In this document: in pieces, positions 1 to 10,792 of the stretch
Position numbering within the stretch: position 1 is the stretch's first letter
Layout: each line of letters begins with the position of its first letter
NCBI GenBank assembly: GCA_905221605.1
Contig: CAJNDS010002167.1
Coordinates: forward strand, 336,323-400,322
Length of the DNA stretch: 64,000 nucleotides
Direction of reading: 5' to 3'
Source of the DNA: Symbiodinium natans
Lineage: Eukaryota; Sar; Dinophyceae; Suessiales; Symbiodiniaceae
Translations under genes and position numbers: made by a program
The notes under the pieces: model-generated
Seen by the model: the letters and a program-made list of their open reading frames with translations, nothing else
Told to the model about the DNA's origin: nothing
Databases searched by the model: none

Positions 1-83
1 GTCCAGGGCCTTGATCCCAGGACCCAGCCAGCGATCCCGACGCAGAAGCTCTAAGACGTCCCGAAGCGAAGAAACCATAGCTT

Positions 84-275
84 CCAAGATTTAGGGTTTA
101 GGGTATTTGAGGGTTTAGCGTATTCGGGTAGTAGGGTATGAGGGTTGAGGGTTTAGTGTATCAGGGTATTAGGGTATGAGGGTTGAGGGTTTAGTGTATC
201 AGGGTATTAGGGTATGAGGGTTGAGGGTTTAGTGTATTAGGGTAGTAGGGTAGTAGGGTATTAGGGTATTAGGGT
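84..275. repeat. degenerate telomere-like array
   Basis: TTTAGGG variants in which about 40-bp blocks (a TATGAGGGTTGAGGGTTTAG core) are repeated three times, so the array has a higher-order tandem structure. No coding potential seen. Confidence 0.85.
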
Positions 276-464
276 TCCCGGACTTGCGATCCCCCCAAAA
301 GCCGAGAGCCCTAAAAGCCCTTCAAGCCCCCAAGAGCCGTCAAGCCTCGACGTCGCTTCCAACCCTAAGCCCTAAACCCTAAGCCCTAGGCCCTAAACCC
401 TAAACCCTAAGCCCTAAACCCTAAACCCTAAACCCTAAACCCTAAACCCTAAACCGCTCCCGAG

Positions 465-558
465 TTGAAGCGCCTGAATGACAACCTCTACCGTGCTGGT
501 CCCGACGGCAACGAGCGCCTGGAGAGAAATCGCCCTGCGGCGCAGAAAGCTTCTGAAT
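465..558 (+). CDS. exon island, unknown protein
   Basis: A 31-codon open stretch (LKRLNDNLYRAGPDGNERL..., ending AAQKASE) follows a CCCTAAA array that ends CCCGAG and stops at a GT before GGGGGG. Codons are mostly GC-ending, unlike the AT-richer array and element DNA. It is hydrophilic and may be helical. Function not recognised; an internal exon of a larger + strand gene is inferred. Confidence 0.4.
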
Positions 559-681
559 GTGGGGGGTTTTAGAGATTGATCCCTAGGCTTTAAAAGGGTC
601 GAGGGTTCAGGGTTTAGGGCTTGGGTTGAAAACAAAGAGCTACCGCGTGGTGGGTGGCACTTGCGGTAGGGTTTTCCGGTT

Positions 682-918
682 TTAAGTTGGCGCTTCCGAT
701 TCTCTTCGGCCGTATGGCGTTTTGGCGGTTTCGGTGCTGTCCTCTGGGGCCTCAGGGTCTTTGGACTTCTGCTCAGTTTCCAGAGCCCACAGGGCTATTC
801 CCACATAGTCCTGTACCCTAGGCCCTGCACGCACAAGAGCTTGCTGGAGCCCTTCGACAGACGACGCGCTCCCCAAACCCTCTCGAAACCCTAAAGTTGC
901 ACGGGCTTGGCAATTCAA
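682..918 (-). CDS. minus-strand open island, unknown
   Basis: A 78-codon minus-strand frame including GLQQALVRAGPRVQDYVG and WALETEQKSKDPEAPEDS. It is uninterrupted between two array blocks. No family recognised. Overlapping plus frames are broken, which is why minus is preferred; exon edges are not resolved. Confidence 0.35.
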   Translation of the reverse strand: MNCQARATLGFREGLGSASSVEGLQQALVRAGPRVQDYVGIALWALETEQKSKDPEAPEDSTETAKTPYGRRESEAPT

Positions 919-1132
919 CTCTCAAAGTTTTAAACATTTTGTCCGACGTCAACCAACCCTAAACCCTAAACCTTAAACCCTAAACCCTGAACCCCAACTC
1001 CCAAACCCCAAACCCTAGACCCTAAACCTGCATCATGGGAGTTTCGAAGCCACCGAGCTAGCTGCTAAACCCTGAACCGATGTCGTTTCTGCATCGCAAA
1101 AAGAACACCCGCCACACCGTCCTCTTCAAAAT

Positions 1133-1240
1133 AAACCCTAAACCCTAAACCCTAAACCCTAAACCCTAAACCCTAAACCCTAAACCCTAAACCCTAAACC
1201 CTAAGCCCTAAACCCTAAACCCTAAACCCTAAACCCTAAG
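1133..1240. repeat. (CCCTAAA)n array
   Basis: About 15 units of CCCTAAA with one CCCTAAG variant. It ends in CTAAG, which could serve as the acceptor for the coding island that starts at 1241. Confidence 0.95.
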
Positions 1241-1303
1241 CAAGGCCAGAAGCTGCTGAAAGCCCGGGGAGAGGTGCATCGGCTGACCGGCGAGGTGGAC
1301 GAG
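1241..1303 (+). CDS. exon island, coiled-coil-like
   Basis: Reads QGQKLLKARGEVHRLTGEVD, heptad-like and GC3-rich, directly after the array (AAG| acceptor) with a GT at 1304. The F1 element follows within 10 bp. The next islands on this strand (1928-2016 and DEAQRKYKAGKGLQGQ near 1680) are also charged and helical, so one coiled-coil gene split by arrays is possible. Confidence 0.4.
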
Positions 1304-1312
1304 GTGGGGCAG

Positions 1313-1497
1313 AGCCCAGTGGTACCCTTTCTCCCTTGTTTTATGGTGCGGGTTTAGGGTTTAGGGTTTCAGGGTTTAGGTTTTAGGGTTTGTAAGGTTT
1401 TGGGTTTAGGGCTTAGGCTGGGTTCAGGGTTCCCTTCTAAAGCATCCAACCCCAAGAAACAGGGTGCCCTGGCTACAACGTGGTGACTGGGCTACTC
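1313..1497. mobile_element. F1 TIR element with internal array
   Basis: Left end AGCCCAGTGGTACCC and right end GACTGGGCTACT are inverted repeats of each other. The middle holds TTTAGGG units and the family motif GGTTCCCTTCTAAAGCA. Other F1 copies: 25322, 28119, 32849, 44563, 56023, 62093 and about 62487. Confidence 0.7.
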
Positions 1498-1584
1498 AGT
1501 GAAGGGCCTCGGGAGTCGGGAGTTGAGCTCAGGGTTGGGGCTTGAATCTGCCCATGACCAGGGGTGGAGGATGACGCCTTGGGA

Positions 1585-1680
1585 TGTTAACAGTCCGGAA
1601 TAGGGACGAAGCCCTAAAGCCTAAATCCTAAACCCTAAACCCGAATAAGGACTGTTAGTCTAAGGGGGAACATCTCAAGA
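1585..1680. mobile_element. small TIR element (GGATGTT...AACATC)
   Basis: GGATGTTAACAGTCC at the left and GGACTGTTAG...GGGGGAACATC at the right are inverted, with degenerate CCCTAAA in the centre. A related end pair lies at 21535-21590 (GGGATGTT / GGGGGAGCATCCC). Confidence 0.55.
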
Positions 1681-1927
1681 TGAGGCCCAGAGGAAGTATA
1701 AGGCAGGGAAGGGTTTGCAGGGACAGATCGCGCATCTGCCTGCCGCAGAATGCTCGGCCTAAAGCCCCAACCCTCCAGTAGACCATCGAGAATCCCGCAA
1801 CGAATGCCCAGTAAACCCTAAACTCTAAACCCTCAACCCTACACCCAAACCCTATAAACCCTAAACCCTATAAACCCTACACCCTAAACCCTGTAAACCT
1901 TAAGCCCAAAAGCATTGAAGCGTCCAG

Positions 1928-2016
1928 CTCCACGAACTCGAAGCCCAGCTCAGGCTGGTCGTGTCGCAGCCGCCGCCAAGCATTGCCCCTCGGCCCCAAG
2001 ATGAAGAACCCATAGG
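1928..2016 (+). CDS. exon island, helical
   Basis: Acceptor GTCCAG| then LHELEAQLRLVVSQPPPSIA and RPQDEEPIG, running to a GT made by the first TTTAGGG unit (G|GTTTAG). Sharp edges at both sides and a single long frame. Function unknown. Confidence 0.45.
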
Positions 2017-2286
2017 GTTTAGGGTTTAGGGTTTAGGGTTTAGGGTTTAGGGATACTAAGAGCCCTAAACCCCCTTGAATTAAATCAGGTTTGTATTTCT
2101 TGCTGGAATACTTGAAGCAGTTATATGCACCACAGCAAACCCTCATAGTAGCGTCCTTACAGAGCCTTGATTTTGATTGCTGCACGGCTGCGCGACCCGC
2201 CTCGGCCTGGGCCTGCCTGGCGGCGAGGCAACCCCAAGACCGCTGGTGTGAAGTCTGTTGTAACATGCAGGCTCATGTCATGAAGT

Positions 2287-2354
2287 AGGGTTTAGGGTTT
2301 AGGGTTTAGGGTTTAGGGTTTAGGGTTTAGGGTTTAGGGTTTAGGGTTTAGGGT
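2287..2354. repeat. (TTTAGGG)n array
   Basis: Ten near-perfect TTTAGGG units on the + strand. It follows an island open on both strands (2091-2285) for which I could not choose a frame. Confidence 0.95.
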
Positions 2355-3082
2355 TATATTGCTGCTTTTGGTGAGTGTGTATAAGGTTCCTTTGTTAATG
2401 TAGTGTATCTATTGGGTGTCCTTTCCGGGGTACAAGAAATCTCAACCCAACGTCATGTACCATGTACAGACCAGGCACCCCAAATGTGGGAGTGGCAAAA
2501 CAAGAAGGAAATCAAGCCGGCCGGCACACTAGAGTGGGGGGGGGGGAGGGGGTGGAGGTGGGGTCCAGCCTTTATGCTGCCTGACGGCTGAAACCAAAGC
2601 CCATAAACATCCCAGAAAAAGGCTGGCCCTTCAGGCCCTCAACCTTGAAACCGTGCCCCAAAACCTCTGTACACCCCCTCCCCCCCCCCCCAAAGCTCCC
2701 GAAGTCCCCAAAAGCCCAGCCATCTTGAAACCCCAAACCCTAAACCATGCATCCCGAATCCCTAAAGCCCCCCAAAACCCCACCTTGAGAGCCCAAAGCC
2801 TGCATGTTTTGTAAGTTACGCAAGAAACCGCAAAAGAGGTTTCTTGCAATGGTCGACAAAAACGGTCGTTTTTTGGGGGCTGCGAAGGTAATCCCCAAAA
2901 CACCCTAAACCCTAAACCCTACACCCAAAACCCTGCACCCCACACCCCAAACCCTAAACCCTAAACCCTCAACCCTAGACCCTCCGCCTCAAGGCGTGCT
3001 GGGCCTTGCCCTTGCCGCACTCTGCAGTGCACAGGTCGCTGGGGGAGGGGGGGGGAGGGGGGCGAAGGTTTTTTGTTTTTTG

Positions 3083-3125
<43 letters not shown>
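3083..3125. repeat. (TC)n microsatellite
   Basis: About 21 TC units following a G-rich then T-rich tract, ahead of degenerate TTTAGGG. Confidence 0.95.
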
Positions 3126-3128
<3 letters not shown>

Positions 3129-3412
3129 AGGGCTTTAGGGATGTGAGTTTGGGGTTTAGGGTTTAGGGTCTATTGATCACAGGTTTTAGGGTTTAGGGTT
3201 TAGGGTTCAGGGATCCAAGGCGTTTTTTGGGCGTGGGGTTGAGGATTTGTGGGTTTAGGAGGGGTTTAGGGATTGATTTGGAGTCTAAGGGCTGGGTTTC
3301 TGACGGGGTGTTCTCAGAGTTGTCTGTTGATCCGCGCCCATGGCGGTGTTGAGCCCTATAAGCCTTACACGCCCTGTAAGTCCTGTAACCCAAAACCCTG
3401 TACAACCTCAAG

Positions 3413-3487
3413 TGGAACTCCTGGCAAAGAGTTCGAAAGGTGGCGAGCCTGGCGGGTTTGGGTCCCACCCTCGACCGGCTGCAGGCG
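3413..3487 (+). CDS. exon island, unknown
   Basis: Acceptor CCTCAAG|, then exactly 25 codons (WNSWQRVRKVASLAGLGPTL then DRLQA) to the donor GCG|GTAAGG, one of the best donor matches in the window. Phase 0 at both ends. Amphipathic helix likely; no family recognised. Confidence 0.5.
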
Positions 3488-3563
3488 GTAAGGCCCAAGA
3501 GAAGGGGGAAGGCGGTTTAGGGTTTCGGGTTTAGGGTTCAGGGTTTAGGGTTTAGGGTTTAGA

Positions 3564-3706
3564 GGTTTATAGTAAACCCCAGAAAGTTGGAACATGGTTT
3601 GAGGATGATTCGAGCCGAAGATCCCTTTAGTGTACTTTTCGGGGTAATTAAGGGCATAATTAAGGATGTTCCAACTTTTTGAAGTTTACTGTAGGGTTTG
3701 AGTAGG
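3564..3706. mobile_element. TIR element (AGTAAACCC...GTTTACTG)
   Basis: Left AGTAAACCCCAGAAAGTTGGAACAT and right ATGTTCCAACTTTTTGAAGTTTACT are about 25-bp imperfect inverted repeats. No open frame; AT-richer than the flanking islands. Single copy in this window. Confidence 0.7.
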
Positions 3707-3727
3707 GTCCACGGTCCATAATTACAG

Positions 3728-3838
3728 GGATGAGGCTTGGCTGCAGTCTTGGTTGCGCTTGAGGCTACGTCGCGTTTTTGTTCAGGCGCTCCACTCGCAG
3801 GAGCGTGGCCCTGTATACCATCATATTGGGAAAAAGGG
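3728..3838 (+). CDS. exon island, unknown
   Basis: Acceptor ATTACAG| then the frame DEAWLQSWLRLRLRRVFVQ followed by ALHSQERGPVYHHIGKK, ending at a G|GTTTAG donor. It lies just beyond a TIR element that could form most of its upstream intron. Confidence 0.45.
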
Positions 3839-4263
3839 GTTTAGGGTCTACGGCTTAGGGTTTTAGGGTGACCCTCAAAACACGTGGGGGATTTAAAGGG
3901 TGACCCTGAATTTCAGTAGTTACCACATGACCTCGTCCATCCCTGATGGCCGATGCATTCCCCCCCCCCCCCCCGCCCAAAGCCTTTGCCCCCAAGATTT
4001 GTCCTCTTGCCGTGCAGGCAGGCGCTGGAGCAGGCGTTGCGGAGTGACCCTGGTTCCTCGACTCCAACCCCTAAGCCCCAAACCCGAAATCCTAAACTCC
4101 ACACCCTAAACCCTTAAGGGAGGGCAATCCATCATGGAGAGAACTCTGGAGGAACCTTAAGGAGTACTAGGGAGCATCAGGTTGCTAGAGTACCTAGAAC
4201 CTGCCTGGATCAACCCGCTAAAGGGTTCAGAAATTGGGTTTAGGTTTTAGGGATTAGGGTTTA

Positions 4264-4390
4264 AGTCTTAAGGGCCTTTTATTTTCATGGACATCCTCTA
4301 GTTGGCTATGCTTGTAAAGGGGCCATAGTTACACTTGTTCATCCTCTGGTTGGCTACATTTCCGAGGGGCCGTACGTATATTCACAACTT
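4264..4390. repeat. imperfect direct repeat
   Basis: CATCCTCTAGTTGGCTATG...GGGGCC is repeated about 54 bp later as CATCCTCTGGTTGGCTAC...GGGGCC. AT-rich, no coding island seen here. Confidence 0.5.
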
Positions 4391-4684
4391 CAGTTCGTTA
4401 TACTAATAGTGAACTATGAACATAAGTTTTCGCAACACGTATCCTTCTCAAACCTCAATTTAACCCCCAAACACACAGCCCTAAACTCCAGCCCAGCCCT
4501 AAACCCTAGCACCCTAACACCCTTATCCCGAAACAGCCCTGAACGCATTTTGTTTGGGGAACCCTGGTATACCCTCTAAACCCAAGAGCCTATACGTACT
4601 TCAGAACTCCTTAAAAAAGGGGAACGGACCATATTAGAGGGATCTTGCAACTTCCCCTACACCCTGAACCCTAAACCCTAAACC

Positions 4685-4715
<31 letters not shown>

Positions 4716-4716
<1 letters not shown>

Positions 4717-4798
4717 AACCCTAAACCCTAAACCCTAAACCCTAAACCCTAAACCCTAAACCCTAAACCCTAAACCCTAAACCCTAAACCCTAAACCC
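4716..4798. repeat. (CCCTAAA)n array
   Basis: Twelve units; ends CCCAACAG at the next exon island. Confidence 0.95.
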
Positions 4799-4803
4799 AA
4801 CAG

Positions 4804-4897
4804 AGGCTTCGGGTCCACGCCGCCAGCCGAGCCAGCGGTCCCCAGTCGGGGCCCGGAGGGCAAAGCGGAGGCGAGCTCGCGCTTGAGGGTTGCAAAG
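4804..4897 (+). CDS. exon island, unknown
   Basis: Acceptor CCCAACAG| and donor AAAG|GTTTAG bound 31 codons + 1 nt (RLRVHAASRASGPQSGPGGQ then SGGELALEGCK). This is the archetype of an island between a CCCTAAA array and a TTTAGGG array. Very GC-rich; low-complexity protein of unknown role. Confidence 0.45.
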
Positions 4898-5485
4898 GTT
4901 TAGGGTTTAGGGTTTAGGGTTTAGGGTTTAGGGCTTAGGGCTTAGGGCTTAGGGCTTAGGGCTTTGTTTTTGTGTTGTTGTGGGGGTGGGGGGGGGTGGC
5001 GGACCCTGAAGGTGCACTCCAAGAGGTTTAGGGTTTGGGGTTTAGGGTTTAGGGTTTGGGGTTTAGGGTTTCGGGTGAAGGGCTTGGAAGGTTTGGAGGG
5101 TTCAGAAGGTGTAGAAGGTTTACGGTTTCTGGAATTTCTAGGGCTTCTGGGTTTCTAGATGGGTTTCTAGGGTTTGGAAGGTTTCTAAGGTTTATGGGGT
5201 TAGGGTTTTCAAGGTTTCGGGCTTATAGGGTTTATAAGGACTGGTACTAGGTGAATGTTCGACGGCTTCGATTCCCCTCAGCCCGGTTTCAGCATGAGCT
5301 AGAAGGGCGAGAGGGTCCCTAAACCCTGGACCCTAGACCCTAGACCCTAGGCCCTAAACCTTAAACCCTAAACCCTAAACCCTGTCGTGATGGGGTTGCT
5401 ATCGGAGTTCCACCATCAGACAGAGGGGTATGAAGTAGGGTTTAGGGTTAAGTTTATGAGTTGAGGGCTTAGGGCTTAGGCTCCT

Positions 5486-5578
5486 GTTTCTTCCTGTTGG
5501 TTAGTAGGGAATGAGGGAATGAGGTACCCTAATTACATAGGGTACCGCATTCTCTCATTCCCTACTAACCAACAGTAA
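5486..5578. mobile_element. F5 TIR element
   Basis: CTGTTGGTTAGTAGGGAATG and its inverted copy CATTCCCTACTAACCAACAG enclose about 45 bp. Other F5 copies: 33070-33152, 42545-42711, 63394-63586, and a partial copy near 34400. Confidence 0.85.
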
Positions 5579-5584
5579 GGTTAG

Positions 5585-5680
5585 GTTTGGGGTGTATCTT
5601 GGAGGCTTATGCTGATCTTTGAGTTTGAAGCTGGAGGGTATTACTTCGTTGGCATACCAGAGGGCGCAGAGAGATATAGG
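5585..5680 (+). CDS. exon island, unknown
   Basis: Just after the F5 element, TTAG| opens 32 codons (VWGVSWRLMLIFEFEAGGYY then FVGIPEGAERYR) to a donor GG|GTTTAG. The following island at 5810-5850 (TPQHVRLEGPLLG) is in matching phase 0. Hydrophobic core plus GIPEG looks like a folded domain; family not recognised. Confidence 0.5.
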
Positions 5681-6218
5681 GTTTAGGGTTTAGGGTTTAG
5701 GGTGTAGGGTGTAGGGGTTAGGGTTTAGGGTGTTTAAGCCCCAAACCCCTAAGCCCCAAACCCGAAACCCATAAACCTCCACACCTCCAAGCCCCAAACC
5801 CTGGCCAACAGACACCCCAACACGTCCGGCTTGAGGGCCCACTGCTAGGGGTTTGGGGTTTAGGGTTTAGGGTTTTGGGTTTAGGGTTCAGGGTTTAGGG
5901 TTCAGGGTTTAGGGTTTAGGGTGCCTTAAGCCCGAGACCCCCAAACCCAAGCCCGCCGCTCCTCTTGAACCTTCCTGGGATGTAATTCGGGATTTCCGCC
6001 CTTGTTAGGGTCATGCATGGCACCTTCACACTGAGGTCTTGTCATCTTTCTGTGTGTAATCCTCAAGTGGCTCGCTTCAGCATCTGTCCGCAACGGACTC
6101 TTGCAAGAAATCCCAAACCCCAGGCCCCAAACCCCAAACCCCAAACCCTAAACCCCAAACCCTAAACCCTAAACCTTAAACCCTAAACCCCAAGCCCTAA
6201 AGCCTAAACCCTCTGAAG

Positions 6219-6300
6219 GCCAAGAACGTAGCCGCCTATGCGGCCCCGGCCGAAGCGTCGCCTGAGCGAACAGGCCTGCTTCAGCTAAACAAGAACTTGG
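6219..6300 (+). CDS. exon island, Ala-rich
   Basis: CTGAAG| then AKNVAAYAAPAEASPERTGL and LQLNKNL, to a donor G|GTTCAG. Codons are GC3-rich. No family recognised. Confidence 0.45.
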
Positions 6301-6717
6301 GTTCAGAGTTTAGGGTTAGGGTTGGGTTTAGGGTTTAGGGTTTAGGGTTTAGGGTTTAGGGTTTAGGGTTTAGGGTTTAGGGTTTAGGGTTGACGGAGTT
6401 GCTTAAAGAAACGTTGCAGCCCAGTGGCACCCTTTTTGCCCTTTTTCAGGGTTCTAGGTTCCCTTCTCAAGCATCCCAACAAGGGCATCCTTGTCAGAAT
6501 CATATGCTTGCTGGACCACCAACACTAAAAAACAATTCCTTGCAAAAGGTAAGCCCCTAAACCCTGAACCCTAAAGCCTGAACCCTAGATCCTTACTGAA
6601 AAGCCATTTCTTGTAAAAAGGCAATTGCAATTGCAACGCGGCGTGCTTTTTCATGTCTTGGGGTACCCGAAGCCCGATACACCCGAAACCCCTTAGCGGC
6701 CGTATCCAAACAACCTA

Positions 6718-6829
6718 ACCTTGGGACCAAATGAACGCCAAAAGGGTTTATGGTTCATCTAATTACCATAATCGGAATTACACCTGTTGTAGCTTTAGGA
6801 CCCCAATTTCGGGTTCATTTGGTGCCCAG
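6718..6829. mobile_element. TIR element supplying an acceptor
   Basis: GGGACCAAATGAACGC and GGGTTCATTTGGTGCCC are inverted ends of a 110-bp AT-rich element. Its right end finishes CCCAG, which is the acceptor of the next island. Confidence 0.65.
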
Positions 6830-6913
6830 CAGGATTGCGGGGGCTCAGCTCAGGGGGGTCCCAGAAAGCCCTTAGCCCCGGAGCCCGACCGATATGCCCG
6901 ATTATCTTTATAA
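6830..6913 (+). CDS. exon island after TIR element
   Basis: QDCGGSAQGGPRKPLAPEPD then RYARLSL and a stop, starting exactly at the element-supplied AG. It could be a C-terminal exon or continue by an unseen donor. Confidence 0.35.
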   Translation, partial: QDCGGSAQGGPRKPLAPEPDRYARLSL

Positions 6914-7424
6914 GCCCTGTGAGCCTCAGAAGCCCGGAAGGGCCCTACAATAACAAGGCTTAGAATCTCCTAGAAGCCGGACCAAACCCCAAAAAGGTAG
7001 TCCCTGATTTGAACTTGGAATCTCGAACCTTTATCCGACGAAACTAGATTGAAAATTCGAACACACCCTGGTAAACCTTTCCCGCAAACCCTAAACCCTA
7101 AACCCTAAACCCTAAACCCTAAACCCTAAACCCTAAACCCTAAACCCTAAACCCTAAACCCTAAACCCTACCTGGTTGCGTGCGCTAGGCGCAGTGTGGC
7201 CAGAGTGGCCTTCGCCACCTGCGGAAGTGAGCCTCCCGAGCCGGCAGGCTTTGCTGGGGCGTTAAGTGTTCAGTACAGGGTCAGAGTTTAGGGTTTAGGG
7301 TTTAGGGTTTAGGGTTTAGGGTTTAAGGTTCCCCCAAGGCCCACAGGCCCAAATCCTAAATATTCTTGTAATTTGCAATGCCCTGCCAACCCTGTACGCC
7401 CTATGAACCCTGTAAGTCTTTCAG

Positions 7425-7493
7425 CCCGAGAAAAAGGCACCCCGAAATGAGCCTCCAAGAGAGCACTGAGGGCGAAACCCTTCAAGCTTTAGG
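7425..7493 (+). CDS. exon island, unknown
   Basis: Acceptor CTTTCAG|; the frame PRKRHPEMSLQESTEGETLQ continues to a donor GG|GTTTAG. Polar, no family recognised. Confidence 0.4.
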
Positions 7494-7817
7494 GTTTAGG
7501 GTTTCGGGGTTTAGGGTTTAGGGGGGCTTAGGGTTTAGGGTTTAGGGGGGTTTAGGGTTTAGGGTTTAGGGTTTAGGGTTTAGGGTTTAGGGTTTAGGGT
7601 GTGACCTGCTCTTGTCAGGCGCCCAGCCCCTCAAGATCATCACGAGCCCGAGTCGTCTCGGAGACCTGGGCTTGGGGTTTGGGGTTTGGGGTTTAGGGTT
7701 TAGGGTTTAGGGTTTAGGGTTTAGGGCTTCTCTTCAACTTCCATGGTCCTCTAGCATGGAACTCATAGGGGCCATGCAAAAGAAAAACCAGGGTTCTGGA
7801 AGGATAGGGTTGTGCAG

Positions 7818-7889
7818 GCTTTTGGGTTTGGAGCTGATCTGTGCATCAAGTGCGTATTGCTTGAAGGCATGCCTTGGGCCCTTCATATG
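7818..7889 (+). CDS. exon island, unknown
   Basis: Acceptor TGTGCAG|, 24 codons (AFGFGADLCIKCVLLEGMPW then ALHM), donor ATG|GTCCC, phase 0. Two cysteines three apart. Not recognised. Confidence 0.4.
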
Positions 7890-8002
7890 GTCCCTTACTT
7901 CCTTTAAAAGGTTCTGAAGTATGTGCCCTTGGGTTGTATAGGGTTTATATGGGGTATCTAAAGGGGTCCCCGTTTAAGGGCTTTTCCTGGGGCCCGAGTT
8001 CC

Positions 8003-8108
8003 CTAAACCCTAAACCCTAAACCCTAAACCCTAAACCCTAAACCCTAAACCCTAAACCCTAAACCCTAAACCCTAAACCCTAAACCCTAAACCCTAAACC
8101 CTAAACCC
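8003..8108. repeat. (CCCTAAA)n array
   Basis: Fifteen near-perfect units. Confidence 0.95.
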
Positions 8109-8835
8109 AAAACGGGCTCTCAGGGTTTTACGGGGGCCCCGAGTTCCTACAGTCGCCAGCCAATGCAGGATCCGGCTGAACTGTGGTCAGAACCTTCGAC
8201 GACAAGCCCGGAGCCTAGATCCCTACGCCCTCAACCCTAAACCCTAAACCCTGATCCCTAAACCCCATAAACCCTGCAAAAACCCTACAAACCCTATAAA
8301 CCCTACAAACCTACATACAACACACTATAAGCCCTCAGCCCTGATCCCTAAGCCTTGAGCCCAAGATCTGAGTGGGAGTCTCAAGAATTTGGGGCAGATT
8401 CTCGTAGAATCTTCCTTAACGCCTAGGGTCAAACCCCAAATCCTAAACCCTTAAACCAAATACAGACAAACCTTTTGGACCGTCATGGCAGCTGTCATGT
8501 AGCGAGGCAGATCTCCCACAATCAGGGGACATCTTGCGGCATCTAGACTATAGTGCTAGGGCTGCTGCAATACGCTTTGCGGACTATTAGGACAGTGAGG
8601 GGCGCCCTAAACTGACATGTCCCTAAGTCACTAAACCCCAAACCCCAAAGGGAAAGGCGAATCAAGGCCTTGTTAAGCTGGAGACCCTTTAGGCCCTCAA
8701 AACCCTATCAACCCTGTTTGCCCTGCATACCCTGTAAGCCCTAAAAGCGCTATGCAGGTGCCCAGAATCGCCCTTCCTGAACTCTAAACTCCGAGCCCAA
8801 CAAACCCTACAGACCTAAACCCTAAACCCCTAAAC

Positions 8836-8942
8836 GGCTTAGGGTTTAGGGTTAGGGTTTAGGGTTTAGGGTTTAGGGTTTAGGGTTTAGGGTTTAGGGT
8901 TTAGGGTTTAGGGTTTAGGGTTTAGGGTTTAGGGTTTAGGGT
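8836..8942. repeat. (TTTAGGG)n array
   Basis: About 15 units on the + strand with one short unit. Confidence 0.95.
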
Positions 8943-9003
8943 TAGTTGGCAATGACCACTTCCATTTTCAAACCATGCGCACCCTTTTACACCCAAATCC
9001 CAG

Positions 9004-9120
9004 ATAACTCCACCAGAACCATCCCAAGACCCACCCAAACTCCATGAACTAGAAGACCCACTTCCGGCTGTCGGAGATCCTTCAACCAGTGCCAATAAGA
9101 CACCAATAACAGGGCTTAGG
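9004..9120 (+). CDS. exon island, Pro/acidic linker
   Basis: Acceptor ATCCCAG| then 39 codons in one frame (ITPPEPSQDPPKLHELEDPL then PAVGDPSTSANKTPITGLR) to AGG|GTTAAGG. Low-complexity Pro/Asp/Glu linker. Two further islands follow at 9136 (VMIADAVPPDLCWRQGADHV) and 9238 (AQSHQIRELRFDSLLHRK); the connection is unresolved. Confidence 0.45.
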
Positions 9121-9374
9121 GTTAAGGTAAAGCGTGCAGGTTATGATCGCTGACGCTGTTCCGCCAGATTTGTGCTGGAGACAGGGTGCCGATCATGTCA
9201 CACGAGCAAACTCATACGCATAGATGATAACCCTGCAGGCGCAATCGCACCAGATCCGAGAGCTCCGATTTGATTCATTGCTGCACAGAAAGATAAACCC
9301 AATCTAACCCCAAACCCTAAACCCTAAACCCTGAACCCTAAAGCCTAAACCCTAAACCCCAAACCCTACTCGAG

Positions 9375-9464
9375 GCCCCGCCGCGCGGCCGGCGCCGCGG
9401 GGAGGGCCACGCGACCCCTGGAGCGCCAAGCCCAAGACACCCTGGGACGCCCCAGAGGCAGGGG
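9375..9464 (+). CDS. exon island, Arg/Pro/Gly-rich
   Basis: CTCGAG| then APPRGRRRGEGHATPGAPSP and RHPGTPQRQG before G|GTTTAG. Open in more than one frame because of high GC content. Confidence 0.3.
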
Positions 9465-10179
9465 GTTTAGGGGTTTAGGGTTTGGGGTTGAGGGTTGAGG
9501 GTTGAGGGTTTAGGGGTTTAGGGTTTAGGGTTTAGGGTTCTAGTGTTTAGGGGTGTAGGGGTTTAGGGGCTTAAGGGTTTAGGGGTTTAGGGTGTTAGGG
9601 TGTTAGGTTGGTTGGTTGGTTGGTTCAGAGACACTGATGTATCATCTCTGGGCAGAGAAGGGGAAAGACCTGAGTGCTTAGGGTTTTAGGGTTTTAGGGG
9701 TTTAGGGTTTAAGGGTTTAGGGTTTAGGGGTTTAGGGTTTAGGGCTTAGGGGTGTTGGGGTTTAGAGGTTTAGGGGTTTGGGGTTTAGGGCTTAGGGTTT
9801 GGGATGTCAGGTTTTCGGGTTTAGGGTGGGCTTATTGTTTTGGGGGTTACTTCGGGTTTAGGCGTCGGAAAAATGATGCCTGAGGTTCATGAAGCCCAAC
9901 AGTAGCCCATAGTTGGGTTCAACGTGCCCAAGGCATTTGCACAGGCCTAGAGTAGCGAGGGTATGAGATGCATTTTATCAGCACAACAACCCTAAACCCT
10001 CAAGTTTTTTGTGTTCGGCTACCCGAGAAGACCCCCACAGTTCATATCAACTATGTTAGATAGCAAGACTCCCGGCAAAGAGCAGGAGAATGTTTCGGGG
10101 TGGCAAGCAGATGAAGGGAGGAGTTGACAGCGAGCCCCGGGTTCACCTCCTAACCGTCGCAGCGCGTATAGACAGCAGA

Positions 10180-10305
10180 CATGGCCTGCCTCCAGCCATG
10201 GCGCCATCTCCACATGGCCAGAGTGCTGACGTTCCGAGTTCCGGGCCATGTCGCGTTTCGCGCGGTCGCGGCGGCCCATAGCGAAGCAAGCGCCGCGCTG
10301 AGCAG
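10180..10305 (+). CDS. exon island, unknown
   Basis: After GACAGCAG| the best GC3 frame contains MACLQPWRHLHMARVLTFRV then PGHVAFRAVAAAHSEASAAL. An antisense 119-codon frame also spans 10019-10378, so strand is not certain; codon bias favours plus. Confidence 0.35.
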
Positions 10306-10512
10306 GGTTACACGGTGTAGCATGTCGTAGTTTGGGGTGAGAACAAGGAAAGTCCAACGCAGCCAGCCTGCACATCATATTACTTTGTCGTAAATGTTTA
10401 CTTGATTATATCATGATGATTATGATATCAGTACATCATTACATTGTTCCATGTTTGCCCTTTTTGTCCTAGCATAGTATTCTACGAATATCTGCCTGAA
10501 CGCCCGACTTAG

Positions 10513-10655
10513 GCGCCCTGGGAGGTCGGATCGTGGGTTTCGAAGCCGGGGACAGCCAGAAGCCGAGGGTGCAGCTGGCAAACGGCGAGTGCGTGATCGC
10601 GGTGCCGGGCCCAAAGGCTTCGGGGCTCTCCTTATGGAAAGAAGGGTGTTTTTCA
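10513..10655 (+). CDS. exon, possible PIF1-helicase-like segment
   Basis: Acceptor ACTTAG| then GALGGRIVGFEAGDSQKPRV and QLANGECVIAVPGPKASGLS, ending WKEGCFS before a GT. The G-x-V-GF...P-V-x-x-NG spacing resembles the segment after the helicase core in PIF1-like proteins, which are abundant in dinoflagellates. This is a motif-level resemblance only: no Walker or SIHKSQG motif is visible. One clear frame with good GC3. Confidence 0.4.
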
Positions 10656-10792
10656 GTGGATATATATATATATATAATAGATACGTATGTATGCTAAGTT
10701 TTTTGGTATTTATGACACAGAGCTTATATACATATATATATATATATGTATATATAACCCTAGTATGGAAACTTAATTTTTATGTTCCTCAG